From Molanna angustata (taxonomy: Eukaryota; Arthropoda; Insecta; Trichoptera; Molannidae): 64,000 nucleotides of DNA. Every line of letters begins with the position of its first letter. Position 1 is the first letter of the stretch. A program made the translations under genes and the position numbers. Of the stretch, positions 11,403 to 21,965 are shown piece by piece. The stretch is from assembly GCA_963576475.1 (NCBI GenBank), contig OY754982.1, positions 9,409,280 through 9,473,279 on the forward strand, given 5' to 3'. The notes under the pieces were generated by a model, which was given only the letters and a program-made list of their open reading frames with translations, made no database searches and was not told where the DNA came from.

Positions 11403-14400
11403 TCACCAGACCCCGCGACCCCTGGGCAATGTGACTACTGACACATCAACATCAGTGTCATAGCAGATAGTGAGAGGGCGAAGGGCGAACCTCCGGCGCC
11501 TTAAAACCGGAACACCCCAGCTAAGGGAAGGAAAAACCCCTACAGAAAAAACCCTGGTCCTCCTGGTAGGGGTTGAGCGTGGGGCCAACACCTCCACCTT
11601 GGAAAAAAACAAAAACCGTTATGAAACCACAAGAAGAAAGAGCCGGACTGATCCCCACACGACCTGGCAAACGAAACAAGGACAACGTTTTTGATGTATT
11701 GAATATAGGCACTTGGAATATCCTCTCCCTCTATAGAGCCGGCGCACTCAAGATACTTCTAGAACAGCTAGATAAATACAAATCTGACATCACTGCCCTA
11801 CAGGAAGTCCGTTGGCTCGGAACGGGTATTCTCCAGAAGAGAAACCACGACATTTATTACAGCTGTCATGAGAGGCTACACGAACAAGGAACGGCCTTTA
11901 TTGTTAATAGGAAGGCCAAACATTTAATCCTAGACTTTAAAGGAATAAGCCCCAGAATGTGCTACATCCGGGTCAAAGGTAAATTCTCCAACATAAGTAT
12001 CATTTATGCCTACGCACCAACAGAAGTCGCAGCAGAGCGGGAAAAGGATGAATTTTATGATCTTCTTGTCAGAACAATTGGCAACTGCCCTAGACATGAC
12101 GTTAAAATGCTGCTGGGAGACTTCAACGCTCAGATTGGTAAAGAGATTTATTATCAACCCACAATAGGCCTCCAGAGCCTGCACGATATTACAAATGATA
12201 ATGGTAAAAGACTTATTGATTTTGGAGTATCCCATAATATGATAATAGGCACAACACTATTTCCACATAAAAACATCCACAAGGGGACATGGAAGGTACC
12301 GGGCCGGGACATGGCTAACCAGATCGATCACATCCTTATAGATGCTAGACATAGGTCAAATCTCATGAATGCTAGAACGTACAGAGGAGCCAATGCAGAC
12401 TCAGATCATTTTCTGGTGATGTGTAAACTTAGAGCACGTATTTCAAATATAAAAAAGTCTCCTGGAACACGGTGTGAGAAGTTTCTAACGGAAGAACTAA
12501 AGAACCGTGACAAAAGACACGCATATCGACAAAAAATCAATGAACTCATCCCAATTCAGGAGCCATCGTCTTTGGAAGAGAAATGGACTGCTTGCAAAAA
12601 CACTCTGAAAGCTGCAGCAACAGAAGTCATTGGCAAATCCAGGTCTGGAAGAAGGCAGGACTGGTTTGATGAGGAATGCCAAGATGCAACAAACCTTAAG
12701 AACAGTGCTTACCATAAAATGCTTCAAAGCAATGGCACTAGAGCATCCCGAGAACAATACAGACAAAAACGCAGAGAGGAAAAGAAACTGCATAGACGCA
12801 AAAAGAGGGAATACTTTAAAAACATCCTACAAGAAGCAGAAGATTCGAGAAACAATAATAACACTAGACAATTTTACAAGCACATCAATAATACAAGAAA
12901 GGAGTTTAAGCCCAGGATCTGTTTGTGCAAAAGCTCTGATGGCACAATTCTTAGTGAAAAACAACTAATATTGAATAGATGGGTTGAACATTTTAGTAAT
13001 CTTCTGAATAATAATGTAGATGAACCCACCCACTATCCCTCCCTATCAGAGACAAATACAGTAGAGGACAACACACCACCTGTTACATATGCAGAAGTAG
13101 AACAGGCAATTGGAAGGTTAAAAAATCATAAAGCACCAGGGTCTGATACCATACCATCAGAACTATTTAAATATGCTGGGGAAAACCTAATTAAAATGAT
13201 GCATGCGATACTTCTGCAAATATGGTCTGATGAACAAATGCCTGAGGAATGGTCCGAAGGCATCATATGTCCACTGCATAAAAAAGGAGATCAACTGCTC
13301 TGCTCGAATTACAGAGGGATAACACTTCTAAATACTGCTTATAAGGTGCTGTCCAACATTCTATTTAATAGACTTTTACCATATACAGAAGACTTAATTG
13401 GTAGTTACCAATGTGGATTCCGCCCACAGAAGTCTTGTATTGACCAGATTTTCACACTGCGCCAAATACTGGAAAAAACGCAGGAATATAATATAGAAAC
13501 CCATCACCTGTTTATAGACTTTAGGGCCGCTTATGACAGCATCAATAGGCGAAAATTATACAGCGCTATGAGAGAGCTCTCAATTCCCGAAAAGCTCATC
13601 ACCCTGGTTGAATTGACAATGTCCCATGTCCGGTGTAGAGTAAAAATACAAAACGACCTGTCAAACCAATTTGAAACAATTAACGGCCTCCGACAAGGTG
13701 ACGCCCTAGCTTGCTTGCTCTTCAACATAGCCTTGGAGAAAGTTGTGCGTGATTCCGGTGTCAATACTACTGGAACCATATTTCACAAATCCGTACAACT
13801 TTTAGCATATGCGGATGACATTGATATCGTATCCAGAAATAAGCCTGCTCTTGCGGAGGCTTTTACAGCCCTCAATACCGCTGCTAGGAGTATGGGTCTG
13901 ACAGTCAACGAACAAAAAACTATATACCTGTTGTCACGTCCTACTGTCCGTCATAATTCTCCTCCACCACCACTTGCAGTAGACAGCTACAGCTTCGAAT
14001 CAGTAGAACAGTTCACGTACCTCGGTTCACTAATTACCAGTAAGAATAATATCAGTGAAGAAGTGAACAGAAGAATTGTTGCTGCTAACAGATGCTACTT
14101 TGGCCTACAGAGACACATGAAGTCCAGGTTGTTGTCGAGAAAGACAAAGCTTACACTATATAAAACTATTGTCAGACCAGTGCTGACATATGCCTCCGAG
14201 ACCTGGACTCTAACTAAAAAAGACGAGGACCAACTTAGCATTTTTGAAAGAAAGATCCTGCGGCGAATTTACGGGGCTGTCTGTGAGGGTGGTGTGTGGA
14301 GAATAAGATACAATCATGAGCTATACCAGCTTTATGATGATATAGACGTTGGAGTATTTATAAGGATTGGGAGACTCAGGTGGCTTGGACATGTGGAGAG

Positions 14401-14625
14401 GATGAGTGAGCAGCTGCCCGCCAGAAGAGTCCTTCACCATAGACCAGAGGGTGTGAGGCGTAGGGGGAGACCCAAGTTGAGATGGATGGACTGCGTCCAG
14501 GGGGACCTGGACTCTTTGGGCGTGGTCAATTGGAGACAAGGAGCCGCTGACAGATTGGAATGGCGAAGACTTCTTTTGGAAGCCAGGTCCCACCTTGGGA
14601 TGTGGAGCTGATGATGATGATGATC
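11403..14625 (+). mobile_element. RTE-1, apparently intact RTE-like LINE
   Basis: A GC-richer leader begins around 11403-11410 (the 5' end is approximate). It is followed by one long open reading frame and an extremely short 3' end. The stop codon is the first unit of a TGATGATGATGATGA run at 14609-14623. Short 3' UTRs with trinucleotide-type ends are characteristic of RTE-clade LINEs. I could not identify a clear target-site duplication. Family relatives RTE-2 and RTE-3 in the window are all broken. Confidence 0.8.
11621..14611 (+). CDS. Endonuclease-reverse transcriptase of RTE-like LINE
   Basis: The protein nicks target DNA and copies the element RNA into it by target-primed reverse transcription. 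The first ATG in frame is at 11621 and gives 996 residues. The frame stays open upstream to a TTG at 11573, so the start is not certain. Residues 28-270 form an exonuclease-endonuclease-phosphatase fold: GTWN near 30-33, catalytic Glu in LQEVRW near 62, GDFNAQ near 166-171, and SDHF near 265. The RT core follows: SNYRGITLLN, FIDFRAAYD (motif A, near 630), LRQGDALACLLF (motif B) and YADDIDIV (motif C, near 730). The C-terminus carries YASETWTLTKKDE, RLRWLGHVERM and RRRGRPKLRWMD, common to insect LINE polymerases. No zinc knuckle or RNase H is apparent. All expected catalytic residues are present and no stop interrupts it, so it may encode active protein. Clade assignment to RTE is an inference from the architecture and 3' end. 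Confidence 0.9.
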   Translation: MKPQEERAGLIPTRPGKRNKDNVFDVLNIGTWNILSLYRAGALKILLEQLDKYKSDITALQEVRWLGTGILQKRNHDIYYSCHERLHEQGTAFIVNRKAKHLILDFKGISPRMCYIRVKGKFSNISIIYAYAPTEVAAEREKDEFYDLLVRTIGNCPRHDVKMLLGDFNAQIGKEIYYQPTIGLQSLHDITNDNGKRLIDFGVSHNMIIGTTLFPHKNIHKGTWKVPGRDMANQIDHILIDARHRSNLMNARTYRGANADSDHFLVMCKLRARISNIKKSPGTRCEKFLTEELKNRDKRHAYRQKINELIPIQEPSSLEEKWTACKNTLKAAATEVIGKSRSGRRQDWFDEECQDATNLKNSAYHKMLQSNGTRASREQYRQKRREEKKLHRRKKREYFKNILQEAEDSRNNNNTRQFYKHINNTRKEFKPRICLCKSSDGTILSEKQLILNRWVEHFSNLLNNNVDEPTHYPSLSETNTVEDNTPPVTYAEVEQAIGRLKNHKAPGSDTIPSELFKYAGENLIKMMHAILLQIWSDEQMPEEWSEGIICPLHKKGDQLLCSNYRGITLLNTAYKVLSNILFNRLLPYTEDLIGSYQCGFRPQKSCIDQIFTLRQILEKTQEYNIETHHLFIDFRAAYDSINRRKLYSAMRELSIPEKLITLVELTMSHVRCRVKIQNDLSNQFETINGLRQGDALACLLFNIALEKVVRDSGVNTTGTIFHKSVQLLAYADDIDIVSRNKPALAEAFTALNTAARSMGLTVNEQKTIYLLSRPTVRHNSPPPPLAVDSYSFESVEQFTYLGSLITSKNNISEEVNRRIVAANRCYFGLQRHMKSRLLSRKTKLTLYKTIVRPVLTYASETWTLTKKDEDQLSIFERKILRRIYGAVCEGGVWRIRYNHELYQLYDDIDVGVFIRIGRLRWLGHVERMSEQLPARRVLHHRPEGVRRRGRPKLRWMDCVQGDLDSLGVVNWRQGAADRLEWRRLLLEARSHLGMWS

Positions 14626-14680
14626 AAATTTACGATTTACCTATGTATTAGTAAAACTTTTTCAGTACACCACATATATT

Positions 14681-14742
14681 AAAAAATACGCTTAAATTTT
14701 GCGAAATCATGACTCTCCCCTATTCCATAGTGTGGAGAGTAA
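14681..14742 (+). mobile_element. H2 3'-end fragment
   Basis: This is only the H2 terminus. AAATCATGACTCTCC is followed by CTATTCCATAG and GTGGAGAGT, which fold back on one another. It is nearly identical to the right end of H2 at 51.2 kb. The rest of the element is missing. Confidence 0.75.
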
Positions 14743-16384
14743 AAACATTTTCTATAACTTATTAAGATTTTCACAATATTACGTAGTTCGATTTATAATT
14801 GCTTAAAAAATCTCAATTGTAACTTAACAAACATCACAAAAAAATCATTTATCATTAACCCAATTAATGTTTCATATAAAATCATAATTATTGTGTTATT
14901 GAACTAATTAGTTTGTAATGGAATCAAATACTTTTACCTATAAACACTAATTGGAAATGAATATTAATGAAGCTGTGAAGGTATTGAATATGAAATACCA
15001 CAGCGCATTGCTGAGTGGTATATATTGTTCGTTCGTTAATGTTGAAAAAGTCGTAAACTTAAATTAAAGTAGGTACCTATGTCTTTTTGTGAATGGATTA
15101 GGACATACTTGCAATAATTTTATTACAACAGAATGTTAAACCAAAATTCAATTTTAAATTAGGAATTTTTATGCTTGAGAGTATCAAGTAGAAGATGGAC
15201 TATTTAAATTGTTGTTATTATTTTATACTCTTAGTTAGATAGGATACCTAAAGATTAGTTATACTTAGTTGCACCGAGACTGCACTGGCTAAAGACCTAG
15301 CATGGTTTTGCAATCAAGTTTTTAAAATGGTTAGTTATTTTTGCTTACTTCTTACAATTTTTTTTATACTTGCCTTTTTTCATGCACATAATTATTTTTA
15401 CTAATCTATGATTATGTATTTTAATGTGTGAAGGTTCATCTTACTTACGGATTTAATAGGCAATTGATGCCGTAAATAAATAAATAAATAATACAAAAAG
15501 TAAAAAAAATAATAAATACCTAAATACTTATAAATTGATTAATTAGTAATTAAGAAAAATGCAAATTCAAAACAAAATTATTCAATGTATTACCAAAATA
15601 AAACTATGTGTTCCGTCAGAATTCAGTCCTATTAATGTTTGAGCTATAGGTTATCGTTTTAACTGCATTTTACACATTTCAAAACTGTCGACGTGTAAGC
15701 GGTGCAATAGGGGGTCAGGAATCTCTTCATAATTCTGTTATTAATATCGTAGAATATTGGCGATATTAAATTGTTATATCGTGTCTTAGGTAGATTGAAA
15801 ATTTTGCACCCAATAAATTGAATTAACTACGTTATTAATTTTAATATTGCTACGCCTCCCGATTGAAATCCTCGAAGGTTTAAATTAATTTTGGATTAAT
15901 CACTTGCGCCAACTCATCTTCAACTAATTTTATGTGAATAATTAAAGTGGAGATTGATTAAATTTAAAGTAATATCTATGAGGATATAAAATTTTAATTC
16001 CAATCTTCATCGCCTTCGAAATGACTAGCTTTGTCAATCTTGGAAAACCTTTTGGCCACTCGATACGGATAGGTTTGAAAGGCTTAGCAAATATCTACTA
16101 ATCAAATAATACTAATCAGTACTAATCAAATGGTGTCATATTGCAATTGTTATCAGTAAGTATCGATTGACTTCTCAAAAGAGACGTAATTTCAATATAT
16201 CTCGTCGGATAAATTGGGAAAATTCGGTTCATTATAGGGTTTTTGACCGATTATTGGTGTGTTTGGGTGATCATTTTACATAATATATGGCTTTTATTAA
16301 GTTTCTTTATTGATCTGAGTCTTAGGAACACACTCGATTTACTATTTTTTAATATTCCTTATGACACATTTTTTTACATACAGC
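14743..16384. other. AT-rich DNA with a LINE-like 3' tail near 15.25-15.49 kb
   Basis: A hairpin-capable segment around 15264-15316 (TTGCA paired with TGCAA, with GGCTAAAGACC inside) is followed by a (TAAA)n tail at 15473-15490. This is the layout of other LINE 3' ends here. The tail is clear and the hairpin weak. I see nothing recognisable in 15500-16384. Confidence 0.4.
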
Positions 16385-16793
16385 ATACATATATACATAC
16401 ATACCATCACGCCATGTCCCTTACGGGGTAGGCAGAGAGAACCGAACGCCACTTACTTCTATCTTGACATACATTCATCGCCTCGACAACATTCATACAT
16501 CGTCTTATACATGTTCGTCTGTTGTTCACGCTTCTAACATTTCCGTCTTTCAAAATATCATTCACATGGTCGTGCCATCCCTTTCTTGGGCGGCCCCGGC
16601 CTCTCAATCCAATCCTATCCGCATTGTATATTTTCTTCGTCAGGCGTTCCTCATTCATTCTACCCATGTGGCCAAACCATCTCAGTGTGTTCACTTTCAT
16701 TCTATTAATGATATCTTTCTTCATCTTACATTCTTTTCTTATGTTCTCATTTCTTACCCCTTTCCTTATATTCTCATTTCTTATATACAGCAT
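16385..16793 (-). pseudogene. LINE-P RT C-terminal fragment
   Basis: The minus strand is open for about 128 residues. It contains RNENIRKECKMKKDIINRMK, LRWFGHMGRMNEERLTKKIY, GRGRPRKGWHDHVNDILK, CQDRSKWRSVL and the terminal SAYPVRDMA. These are the polymerase C-terminal segments seen in LINE-P at 38.6 kb. RNENIRK occurs twice at the N-terminal side, a small local duplication. The RT catalytic core is absent, so this is a 5'-truncated copy. The GTATGTATATATG-type tail is on its left, at about 16383. Confidence 0.85.
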
Positions 16794-16799
16794 ATCATT

Positions 16800-17290
16800 G
16801 CATAATAAAATCCAAGTATAAACAATAGAATCATATAAATATTTATTTTGGTTTTATATACTACTTGTTCTCTTTCATACAATGTTCTTTTGTGTAGTCT
16901 GGTTTCCCTTCAATAAAAATAAATCCTTCGCCATTTTTACTAACGTTATTTTTTTAATAAATAAGTGTGATTTTTATAAACATTAAAATAAATAAATACC
17001 CGCCAAATAAGAACATTCCTCAAAAGATGTACAACACTAATTATTTGCGTAACTAATCGATTAATATAATTTATCGGTTGGGCAATGATTATAGTTATCT
17101 GAGTGATGTTTTCTTCGATACTATTGGAAACACTATAAGGAAACTTTACATAAACATTTACGAAAATGTACCCTCAACAAAAAATTTTCTAATATGCATA
17201 AGTAAATGTTTTTTGGCAGGGCAGTTATTCTCTTTCACATACCAATTGACATAGATCAAAATTCAAAAAATAAAATAACAGGAGCTATAA
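16800..17290. other. AT-rich DNA without recognisable gene
   Basis: No supported coding or repeat feature. Confidence 0.5.
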
Positions 17291-17400
17291 GAAACGAGTA
17301 GGTTGTAACCAACACTAAAAACTCCACACCATAGTAAGTATTCAGTTTTTCTTCTTGAAAGGTTGACAATCACTAAAAATGTATTTTTATGACGTACATT

Positions 17401-18138
17401 TTATTTATTTATTTATTTATTTATTTATTAAACAAATTTTCGGTACATAGTATAATATAAATAGAAACAAAAAAAACATACACACATATTACACAGATCA
17501 TATTACACATTACACCAAAAATCCCACAAGGCTTAGCCTGTATGTGGGTATACCTAAATAAAATTTACAAAGGAAGATGTTGGTTGCGCGTTACAATTAA
17601 ACAGTTTTTAGACAACGCAAGTTGAAAAATCATAAGTACCTACCTAAATGGTGATAAAGAAAATTATACAAATTGCAAGTAAACAATATTCTGATCACAA
17701 AAAAAGAAAAAAAGCGTTAAATCATAAATTAAAATAAGTATGTACCCACTTATATTAGAACAAATCATAAAAAGCAATGAAGTAAAATCATAAAAAGAAA
17801 TCTTGAATGTTGTCATTGTTCTTAAGCCATGTCTTAAGATGACTCACATATTTTGAATGGCAATTTAAAGACTTAAGAGACAATGGCAACATATTGTATG
17901 ATCTGGGAGCTATAAATACAGAATGTCTCTGTGTCGATCTCTTATTGCAATTAGGAACTTTGTAAATACTATTCAGACGGTCACTGGTACGATTTTGTGA
18001 ATTTAACATGAAAATTTCTTTCTTTTTGTGAATAAACTTAAGACATTGTAGTATATACAGTTTCCTTAGATTAAATAATCCACTCTCTTTAAATATAAGA
18101 TACCCAGGGGACAAAAGTTTTCTCGATACACCACACAC
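17401..18138 (-). pseudogene. CR1/jockey-like LINE 3' fragment with 3' UTR hairpin
   Basis: The minus strand is open for 116 residues (17788-18138), including LRKLYILQCLKFIHKKKEIF, STQRHSVFIAPRSYNML and LPLSLKSL. This is the pattern of LINE RT C-termini (an R/H-S-x-x-P-x-x-YN-x-LP block and a basic tail). The 3' UTR has a CCCAC/GTGGG stem at 17523-17548, and the 3' end is an (AAAT)n run at 17401-17429. The RT catalytic motifs are missing. It is inserted in H2. Confidence 0.75.
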
Positions 18139-18224
18139 ACAAAAACGTTGTCACGAAACTCATAGTATGCATTTTTTACATGATACCTGTTGAGAAATTT
18201 TAAGTAAAATTGCATCGCTAGCAA

Positions 18225-18300
18225 GATGAGCATGTTAAGATAGAAGAATACAGTGTTCGGTTCTCACTGCCTACCCATTGACGAAGATAGAAGTCGAGAG
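18225..18300 (+). mobile_element. LINE-P 3' scrap
   Basis: A short match to the LINE-P end: AAGATAGAAGAATACAGTG, then a TCACTGCCTACCC-type segment. It is too short to say more. Confidence 0.45.
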
Positions 18301-18339
18301 TAAAAAATACACTTTAAGCTATTTTATGTACTTCTGTTA

Positions 18340-18475
18340 TATATGTGGATTTTGTTGTATCTATTTTGAATATAATTCCCACATACAGGTTTAGCCTTAG
18401 TGGGATCCTTGCAAATATTTTAAGGTATTTACGTTGTACATGTTATGTGCCTGACTGACTGTGTGAGGATTTGAG

Positions 18476-18506
<31 letters not shown>

Positions 18507-18516
18507 ATAAATATAC
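18340..18516 (+). mobile_element. LINE 3' UTR and tail
   Basis: Stem TCCCAC (18377-18382) pairs with GTGGGA (18400-18405). Inside it is an AGGT/GCCT inner stem. About 75 nt downstream is a (TAAA)n tail at 18483-18515. It matches the 3' UTR of the minus-strand LINE at 17.4-18.1 kb in inverted orientation. Confidence 0.65.
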
Positions 18517-19254
18517 ATTTTTCATGAAATTTATTTCACATTGATATGGCACATCATAGATCTTTTCTATAATTTTGACAATCCTTGAATGTATTTTTGA
18601 TCAGTGTATTTTTATTATATCAAAATTTCAAACAATATAAAAATACCTTGATTTTACAAACCGTGAGAGCATTTTCAAAATTTAGACAGATATAATCATA
18701 GAGAAGAAATAAACGGATATCTATGGAAAACTAATCTACTCTAAGTTTGTGGACTTTATATAATATATGATATCAATGTAAAGTCAATCGGACTTATAGT
18801 TTGGGCTGCAGAGAAGAAAAAAAAAAAACAACGTAAATGATGAAATCATAGAGAAGAAATTAAAAGTTGTCTATGGAAAACAAATCAGCTCTAGGTCCAT
18901 GTACTATACAGATATGATGTTAATATGACGTATAGTTTGGGCTGTAGAGAGGACACAAAAAGGTTAATCCGTACGGCGTACCTACGCCGTACATACATAC
19001 AAACACATCACGATGAAACTCACAGTGTGCACTATCTACATGATACTCGTTGAGAAATTGATGTAAAAAATATGCTTAAAAATTGTGAAATCATGACTCT
19101 CCACTATTCCATAGTGTGGAGAGTAAAAATACCAGAAAAAATGCAAATGTATACGTTGTTTTCATTTCAGCGATTTATTTTAATCTGTGTTTTTTATGTA
19201 TGTTTATAAAGGGCACTATATTTTGTCGTGAATGATTAAATAAATAGAGTTTTT

Positions 19255-19450
19255 TTTTCTACGAAAAATTACAAAATAGAACTTAAAATTTAATTCCACT
19301 TTCATCGTTAAAATGTTTTTGGACCTTATCCGAATGAATTTTCAGTACTAGAATGTGACATTCTGTCACTGAAGATGGACGGCTAACATCCGAAAACGTT
19401 TTAATGAAAAAGTGCAAATATAAAGTGGAATTAAGGCAAATATTGTAATT
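19255..19450. repeat. Inverted-repeat segment with GAAGA-stem-GAAA motif
   Basis: TTAATTCCACTTT near 19290 and its inverse AAAGTGGAATTAA near 19424 bracket the interval, with TTAAAATGTTTTTGG and a CCGAAAACGTTTTAA inverse inside. At 19369-19395 CTGAAGA is followed by a short stem and GAAA. It could be the end of a Penelope-like element or a MITE; I cannot decide. Confidence 0.45.
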
Positions 19451-19725
19451 TTTAGGATTTTTTCTCCATTAATTATGAATCTAGGGGTTACTAAAAAAAA
19501 TAATAAATTAAAACAAAAAAGTATTTAATATTGCGCATGTTTGGTATATTTACGAAATTCTCAACATTTTCGATTATATGCGACCGAACGTTTACACATT
19601 CACCGAGTATCTCAACATTATACTTGTTTAATTATTATTTGATTCGATTATTTTAAAAAAGATTTCGACGCTGTTTACACAAATAAATTTAGATGTTTGT
19701 GTGTGAAAGAAAAAAGGTAACAATT

Positions 19726-19862
19726 ACATATACATCCTCATACATTCCCTAAATAAAGCATGAATGCTTGTGTATTAGGTGAACGAAATCGGTCGTAGCA
19801 GGATTCGAACTCGCAACCAATGGATTATAAACCCAGTGCGCTAACCGCTCTGCCACCACCTA
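19726..19862 (-). mobile_element. SINE-A
   Basis: The tRNA-like head is complete on the minus strand (A-box region from TGGCAGAGCGGTTAGCG, B box near GAGTTCGAATCCTGC). The body is conserved, but the 3' end is shortened and lacks the CTTGTTTAACAAG hairpin. Confidence 0.85.
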
Positions 19863-20497
19863 AAAATATGGCATTCTTTTTATTAAGATTTAGTATTTTC
19901 TTATGTTATCTTTTGAATAACTCCACAGAATCCTTAAACATGTCTAGATTTGCGTTATTTTTATAATATTGATTTATTCAAGAGAGATTTCATAGGTTAA
20001 GAGTAAAAAATTTCTATTCGAATACAAAATTAATATGTGCCGTTTCAATATAGTCATTAAGTTTATTTAATATTATCTTATATTTTAGAATTCATAAATA
20101 TTGAATTAAGAGGTGATTAGTTTTTTCACAAACATTATTTCACTTTCCAAGTATTTAAAATGTTAAAATAATTTCAATATGAAGATGAAATAAAAAATAA
20201 AGCTTTAATTAAACAAAATATTTATGTTCCAATAACTAATTTAAAATAATCTTCAAAATGGGAATCCAGAAAATTCACAGAAATCATACTCATGTGATCG
20301 TGGAAATATTTTAATAGAATATATTCATTAATTTAATGAAATAAGTTTTGTTATTAATGCATTACATATTTATGAAATTATTGGAATCCATTTTTGAATA
20401 AAATCATCTATATATCGAATGTTCACCTATATGCTTTTCCAACTGTCGATTCGTTCAAGAGAATTCTGTTGAAGAATATTTTAACCAACTTATTAGA

Positions 20498-20675
20498 TGG
20501 GTCGGTGGCAGAGCGGTTAGCGCATTGGGTTAGTAATCCAGTGGTCGCGAGTTCGAATCCTGCCTCGACCGATTTCGTTCACCTATAGCACAAGCATTTA
20601 TGCTTATTAGGGAACGTAGGAAGATGTATATGTACTTGTTCAACAAGGACATATTCATTAAAAAAAAAAAAAAAA
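20498..20675 (+). mobile_element. SINE-A, full length, nested in H1
   Basis: This is the best copy in the window. It has A box TGGCAGAGCGGTTAGCGC, B box GAGTTCGAATCCTGC, a conserved body, a hairpin-capable TACTTGTTCAACAAGGACAT and an A-tail of about 17. The A-tail and lack of decay suggest a fairly recent insertion. It is Pol III-type by sequence. Confidence 0.9.
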
Positions 20676-20749
20676 CACCGATTTAGAGGCTTCGCAGCAT
20701 ATATGTTCCATATACAGATTTACTCAGAATTCGGAGTAGAATATTTCGT

Positions 20750-20783
20750 GTGTGTGTGTGTGTGTGTGTGTGTGAGGGTGTGT

Positions 20784-20823
<40 letters not shown>

Positions 20824-20848
20824 GTGTGTGTGTGTGAGGGTGTGTCCT
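20750..20848. repeat. (GT)n microsatellite inside H1
   Basis: Long GT runs are interrupted by GAGGGT and GGGTGT variants. It is at the same element position as the GT/CA tracts in the other H1 copies. Confidence 0.9.
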
Positions 20849-21664
20849 TATAACTTTTGATTCGCTCAATTTACAGAGCCCAAAATTTCACAATGTATAA
20901 ATAGTTATAGGCCTACAAAACTATTATACTCACAATTGTGAATTTTTGATACAGTCAGGGGTTATCAATTTTTGAATTTTTGGTTTATTTTTCCATATAT
21001 CTCAAAAACAATAGAAGCTAGAACTCTTAAAATTGTATAAACATAGACAAATACAAAATCTCAAATTATTTTTTTTTCAAAAAAATTCCAGGGTTTCTCA
21101 AATATTTTTTAATAAGAAAAATATTTTTTTAAGATAAATTTAAGAGTTTAACTGCCTATATTTCCAAAGTTTTTAAATATGTCGAAAAAAGCCGAAACAC
21201 CCTAACTAGGTAATTTAATTTTCTATAAAAAAGTATTAATATTGTAGTAGTAGGTACATCTCAAATTTTTTGAACAATTTTTATAAAAATCGAATTTAGT
21301 GACGACATCGCTTCATACAATTTGTATGGCAGTATACACAATATCTATGAAGACTTAATAGTTTGATACTTCATCTCCAAACATACATATTTACCATCAT
21401 GCTATTTTCTGGGTAGGAAAAAAGGACCTACCTCCATACTATCCTATCTTGACATACATACCTACATGTGTTGTATAGAAAACAAAATATCTTAAAATAT
21501 TCAATAATTTGTATTTATGGGTTTATAGTTTGGTACATATTCTTCAACTATACATACTATCGCTATCGACAGTTGGATCTCATGTGTTACATGCAACTAG
21601 TATAATGAAATTATGGGAATACTGGATAAGTGACATAAAAACATATTTAATTTATTCGTCATTT

Positions 21665-21750
21665 TTTTATCCGTCATTATTTTTATTTATACTCATTTAT
21701 CCGTCATTATTTTTATTTATACTCATTTATCTGTCATTATTTTTATTCAT
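21665..21750. repeat. 30-bp tandem repeat, about 3 copies
   Basis: The word CCGTCATTATTTTTATT recurs at 21671 and 21701, with a CTGTC variant at 21731, so the period is 30 bp. Confidence 0.85.
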
Positions 21751-21879
21751 ACCTCTATCTTCTTCCTTTTTTGTTGCTGTGATTTTACATTTAATAATGT
21801 TACGTGTTTATCTTTCTGTATGTTTTCAGTTATGAATTTAATGTACCTACCATTACACTTTTTATGGACTCATGTTGCT

Positions 21880-21965
21880 TCGATTGGCTGGAAGAAATTG
21901 CCTTATGGCAATGTACTCGCCATTGTACACATAATATTGCACATGAAGTAAAATAAACAAATAAA
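21880..21965 (+). mobile_element. LINE-like 3' tail with ATTGCC hairpin
   Basis: GGCTGGAAGAAATTGCC, TTAT and GGCAATGTACTCGCCA form the hairpin ATTGCC (21897-21902) with GGCAAT (21907-21912). An AAATAAACAAATAAA tail follows. The same segment is found at 40.9, 42.0, 43.4 and 43.9 kb and at the end of SINE-B. Confidence 0.65.

Larger units (their letters stand above)
17291..19124 (+). mobile_element. H2 composite (two partial H2 segments with LINE insertions)
   Basis: The H2 5' end (AACGAGTAGGTTGTAACCAA, then CTCCACACCATAG) is at 17291-17395. H2 3'-proximal sequence (CATGATACCTGTTGAGAAAT) is at about 18150-18215. H2 interior to terminus resumes at 18516 and ends with the CTCTCCACTATTCC hairpin at 19124. 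Two LINE 3' ends and a LINE-P scrap lie between. The order suggests two H2 pieces plus insertions rather than one simple copy. Confidence 0.65.
20438..21600 (+). mobile_element. Helitron-like element H1 with nested SINE-A
   Basis: The 5' TCCAACTGTCGATTCG starts at 20438. The inverse TCGACAGTTGGA lies 5' of the terminal hairpin, and CTAG|T closes it at 21597-21600. A SINE-A copy interrupts the 5' region. The interior matches H1 at 4.6-5.6 kb, including the position of the (GT)n tract, which is longer here. No coding frame is present. Confidence 0.8.

Noticed and set aside
17401..17430. CRISPR-like or tandem array
   Set aside because: A simple (TTTA)n run that is the 3' tail of a LINE.
20498..20580. 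tRNA gene from A and B boxes
   Set aside because: It is the head of SINE-A, with body, hairpin and poly(A), present about nine times.
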